A stretch of 64,000 bases of DNA from Bacteroidota bacterium (lineage in GTDB: Bacteria; Bacteroidota; Bacteroidia; Chitinophagales; Chitinophagaceae): NCBI GenBank assembly GCA_023423405.1, contig JAFAFR010000023.1, positions 62,001 through 126,000 on the forward strand. Direction: 5' to 3'. A program made the translations under genes and the position numbers. Positions 63,431 through 64,000 of this stretch are shown here, in pieces. The notes beneath the pieces were generated by a model, which was given only the letters and a program-made list of their open reading frames with translations, searched no databases and was not told where the DNA came from. How positions within the stretch are numbered: the stretch's first letter is position 1; each line of letters opens with the position of its first letter.

Positions 63431-63990
63431 GAGGAAGGATACAACATAATAAAGATGTGTACGATTTGCAGCAGTTCAATGATGGAAACCGCCTTGTGTT
63501 TTTCTTCATTAGTTACGGAGAACAGTATACAAGCATGATCATATCCTATGAATTTGTTGACACAATGATGGGAAGGGTGCTGTATAATCTTGGGTTTGGT
63601 ATTTTTGATGCGGTGAACAACTGTATCGTCGATCAGGTAACCACCGACAATGGAGATGTTTATAAGGTATTTAACACCGTATTGTCCACCATTCCGTTGT
63701 TCTTTGACCGGTTCATGGACTGTATCCTGATGGTTAAAGGCAGCGATGGAATAGCTGGTTTCGCAGACAGGTGCAAACTCACCTGCCGGAAACGATGCGA
63801 ACAGTATTGCCGGAACTTTAACAGGAGAATAAAAATCTACTGCGGTTACCTGAATAAAAATTTCAAAGAGCTGGTTGTCGAATACCAATTTTTTGGTGAG
63901 TTCCGGGATCAATATGGACGGCTTATCCTGGAAGAATACCAGCCGTATAAAGAATATGAAACGGTATTTGTTTTACGGAAAAAATTGTAA
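63400..63990 (+). CDS. DUF6934-like protein, copy 2
   Basis: A 196-residue paralogue of the 62517-63065 product, sharing LYNLGFG, NNCIVDQV, NGDVYKVFNTVLSTIPLFF, ILMVKGSDG and the four-cysteine helix (Cys125, 129, 133, 137 in CKLTCRKRCEQYC). Roughly 60% of residues match by eye, less than the noncoding leader does. The ATG at 63400 lies inside the conserved leader; an in-frame GTG at 63457 (VYDLQQ) would align with the core of copy 1, so the true start may be later. The gene ends 10 bases before the window edge. Confidence 0.75.
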   Translation: MCTSLLPHKTGGRIQHNKDVYDLQQFNDGNRLVFFFISYGEQYTSMIISYEFVDTMMGRVLYNLGFGIFDAVNNCIVDQVTTDNGDVYKVFNTVLSTIPLFFDRFMDCILMVKGSDGIAGFADRCKLTCRKRCEQYCRNFNRRIKIYCGYLNKNFKELVVEYQFFGEFRDQYGRLILEEYQPYKEYETVFVLRKKL

Positions 63991-64000
63991 ATTAGCGGTA

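Noticed and set aside
1..64000. Search for tRNA, rRNA, CRISPR arrays, insertion sequences and phage genes
   Set aside because: No cloverleaf-type tRNA, regular spacer array, transposase or phage structural gene was recognised.

Overview
The window reads as a chromosomal segment of a Bacteroidota bacterium, most likely a member of the Chitinophagaceae (inference from gene content). The signs are two SusC/SusD glycan-uptake loci, many lipoproteins with charged residues just after the lipobox cysteine, OmpA proteins with thrombospondin type 3 repeats, a LytTR sensor/response-regulator pair with a propeller sensor, and a promoter resembling the Bacteroidota -33 TTG / -7 TAnnTTTG type. Most of the window is GC-rich. 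The last 3 kb are visibly AT-richer. I saw no rRNA, tRNA, CRISPR array, insertion sequence or phage gene, and no stretch over 300 bases lacks a gene.

Region by region. 1-1292 (minus): the start of an MFS transporter translationally coupled to an AhpD-like gene, then an unknown membrane-anchored protein. 1381-10253 (plus): a compact starch/maltodextrin locus with a SusR-like membrane regulator, SusC, SusD, a SusE/F-like binding lipoprotein and a GH13 amylase lipoprotein, closed by a terminator hairpin. 10331-12934: a membrane-anchored regulator with a LamG/kelch-like exterior and a winged-helix/TPR interior. 13062-27556: a second polysaccharide locus with GH92, SusC, SusD, DUF3823, GH99-like, a three-repeat putative glycan-binding lipoprotein, two tandem GH43 enzymes and a second GH99-like enzyme, closed by a strong terminator. 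GH92 plus GH99-like enzymes point to an alpha-mannan-type substrate (inference). A GntP permease follows.

29056-35031: on the minus strand a secreted unknown protein and a LytTR response regulator overlapping a propeller histidine kinase; divergently, a sulfatase. 35032-43933: an unknown secreted protein, an envelope block (OmpA with TSP3 repeats, OmpA lipoprotein, DUF502, DUF6515, beta-barrel), and an unusual fusion of a beta-lactamase-like serine hydrolase with a ChbG/YdjC deacetylase. 43972-54453: household and envelope genes (AI-2E transporter, carboxylesterase, MscS channel, lipoprotein, NDH-2, NamZ-like muramidase, DHA2 drug exporter, VOC protein). 54521-60797: an acyltransferase, then on the minus strand a sialate O-acetylesterase-like enzyme, a GH51 arabinofuranosidase and an aldo/keto reductase, a small hemicellulose-type group.

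60935-64000: an AT-richer accessory tail. It holds a frameshifted BACON/propeller lipoprotein and a tandemly duplicated cassette of about 921 bp. The cassette contains a DUF6934-like gene with an unusual four-cysteine helix, a conserved non-coding leader and a 58-residue partner gene. This duplicated cassette, the serine hydrolase-deacetylase fusion and the three-repeat lipoprotein are the least explained parts of the window.
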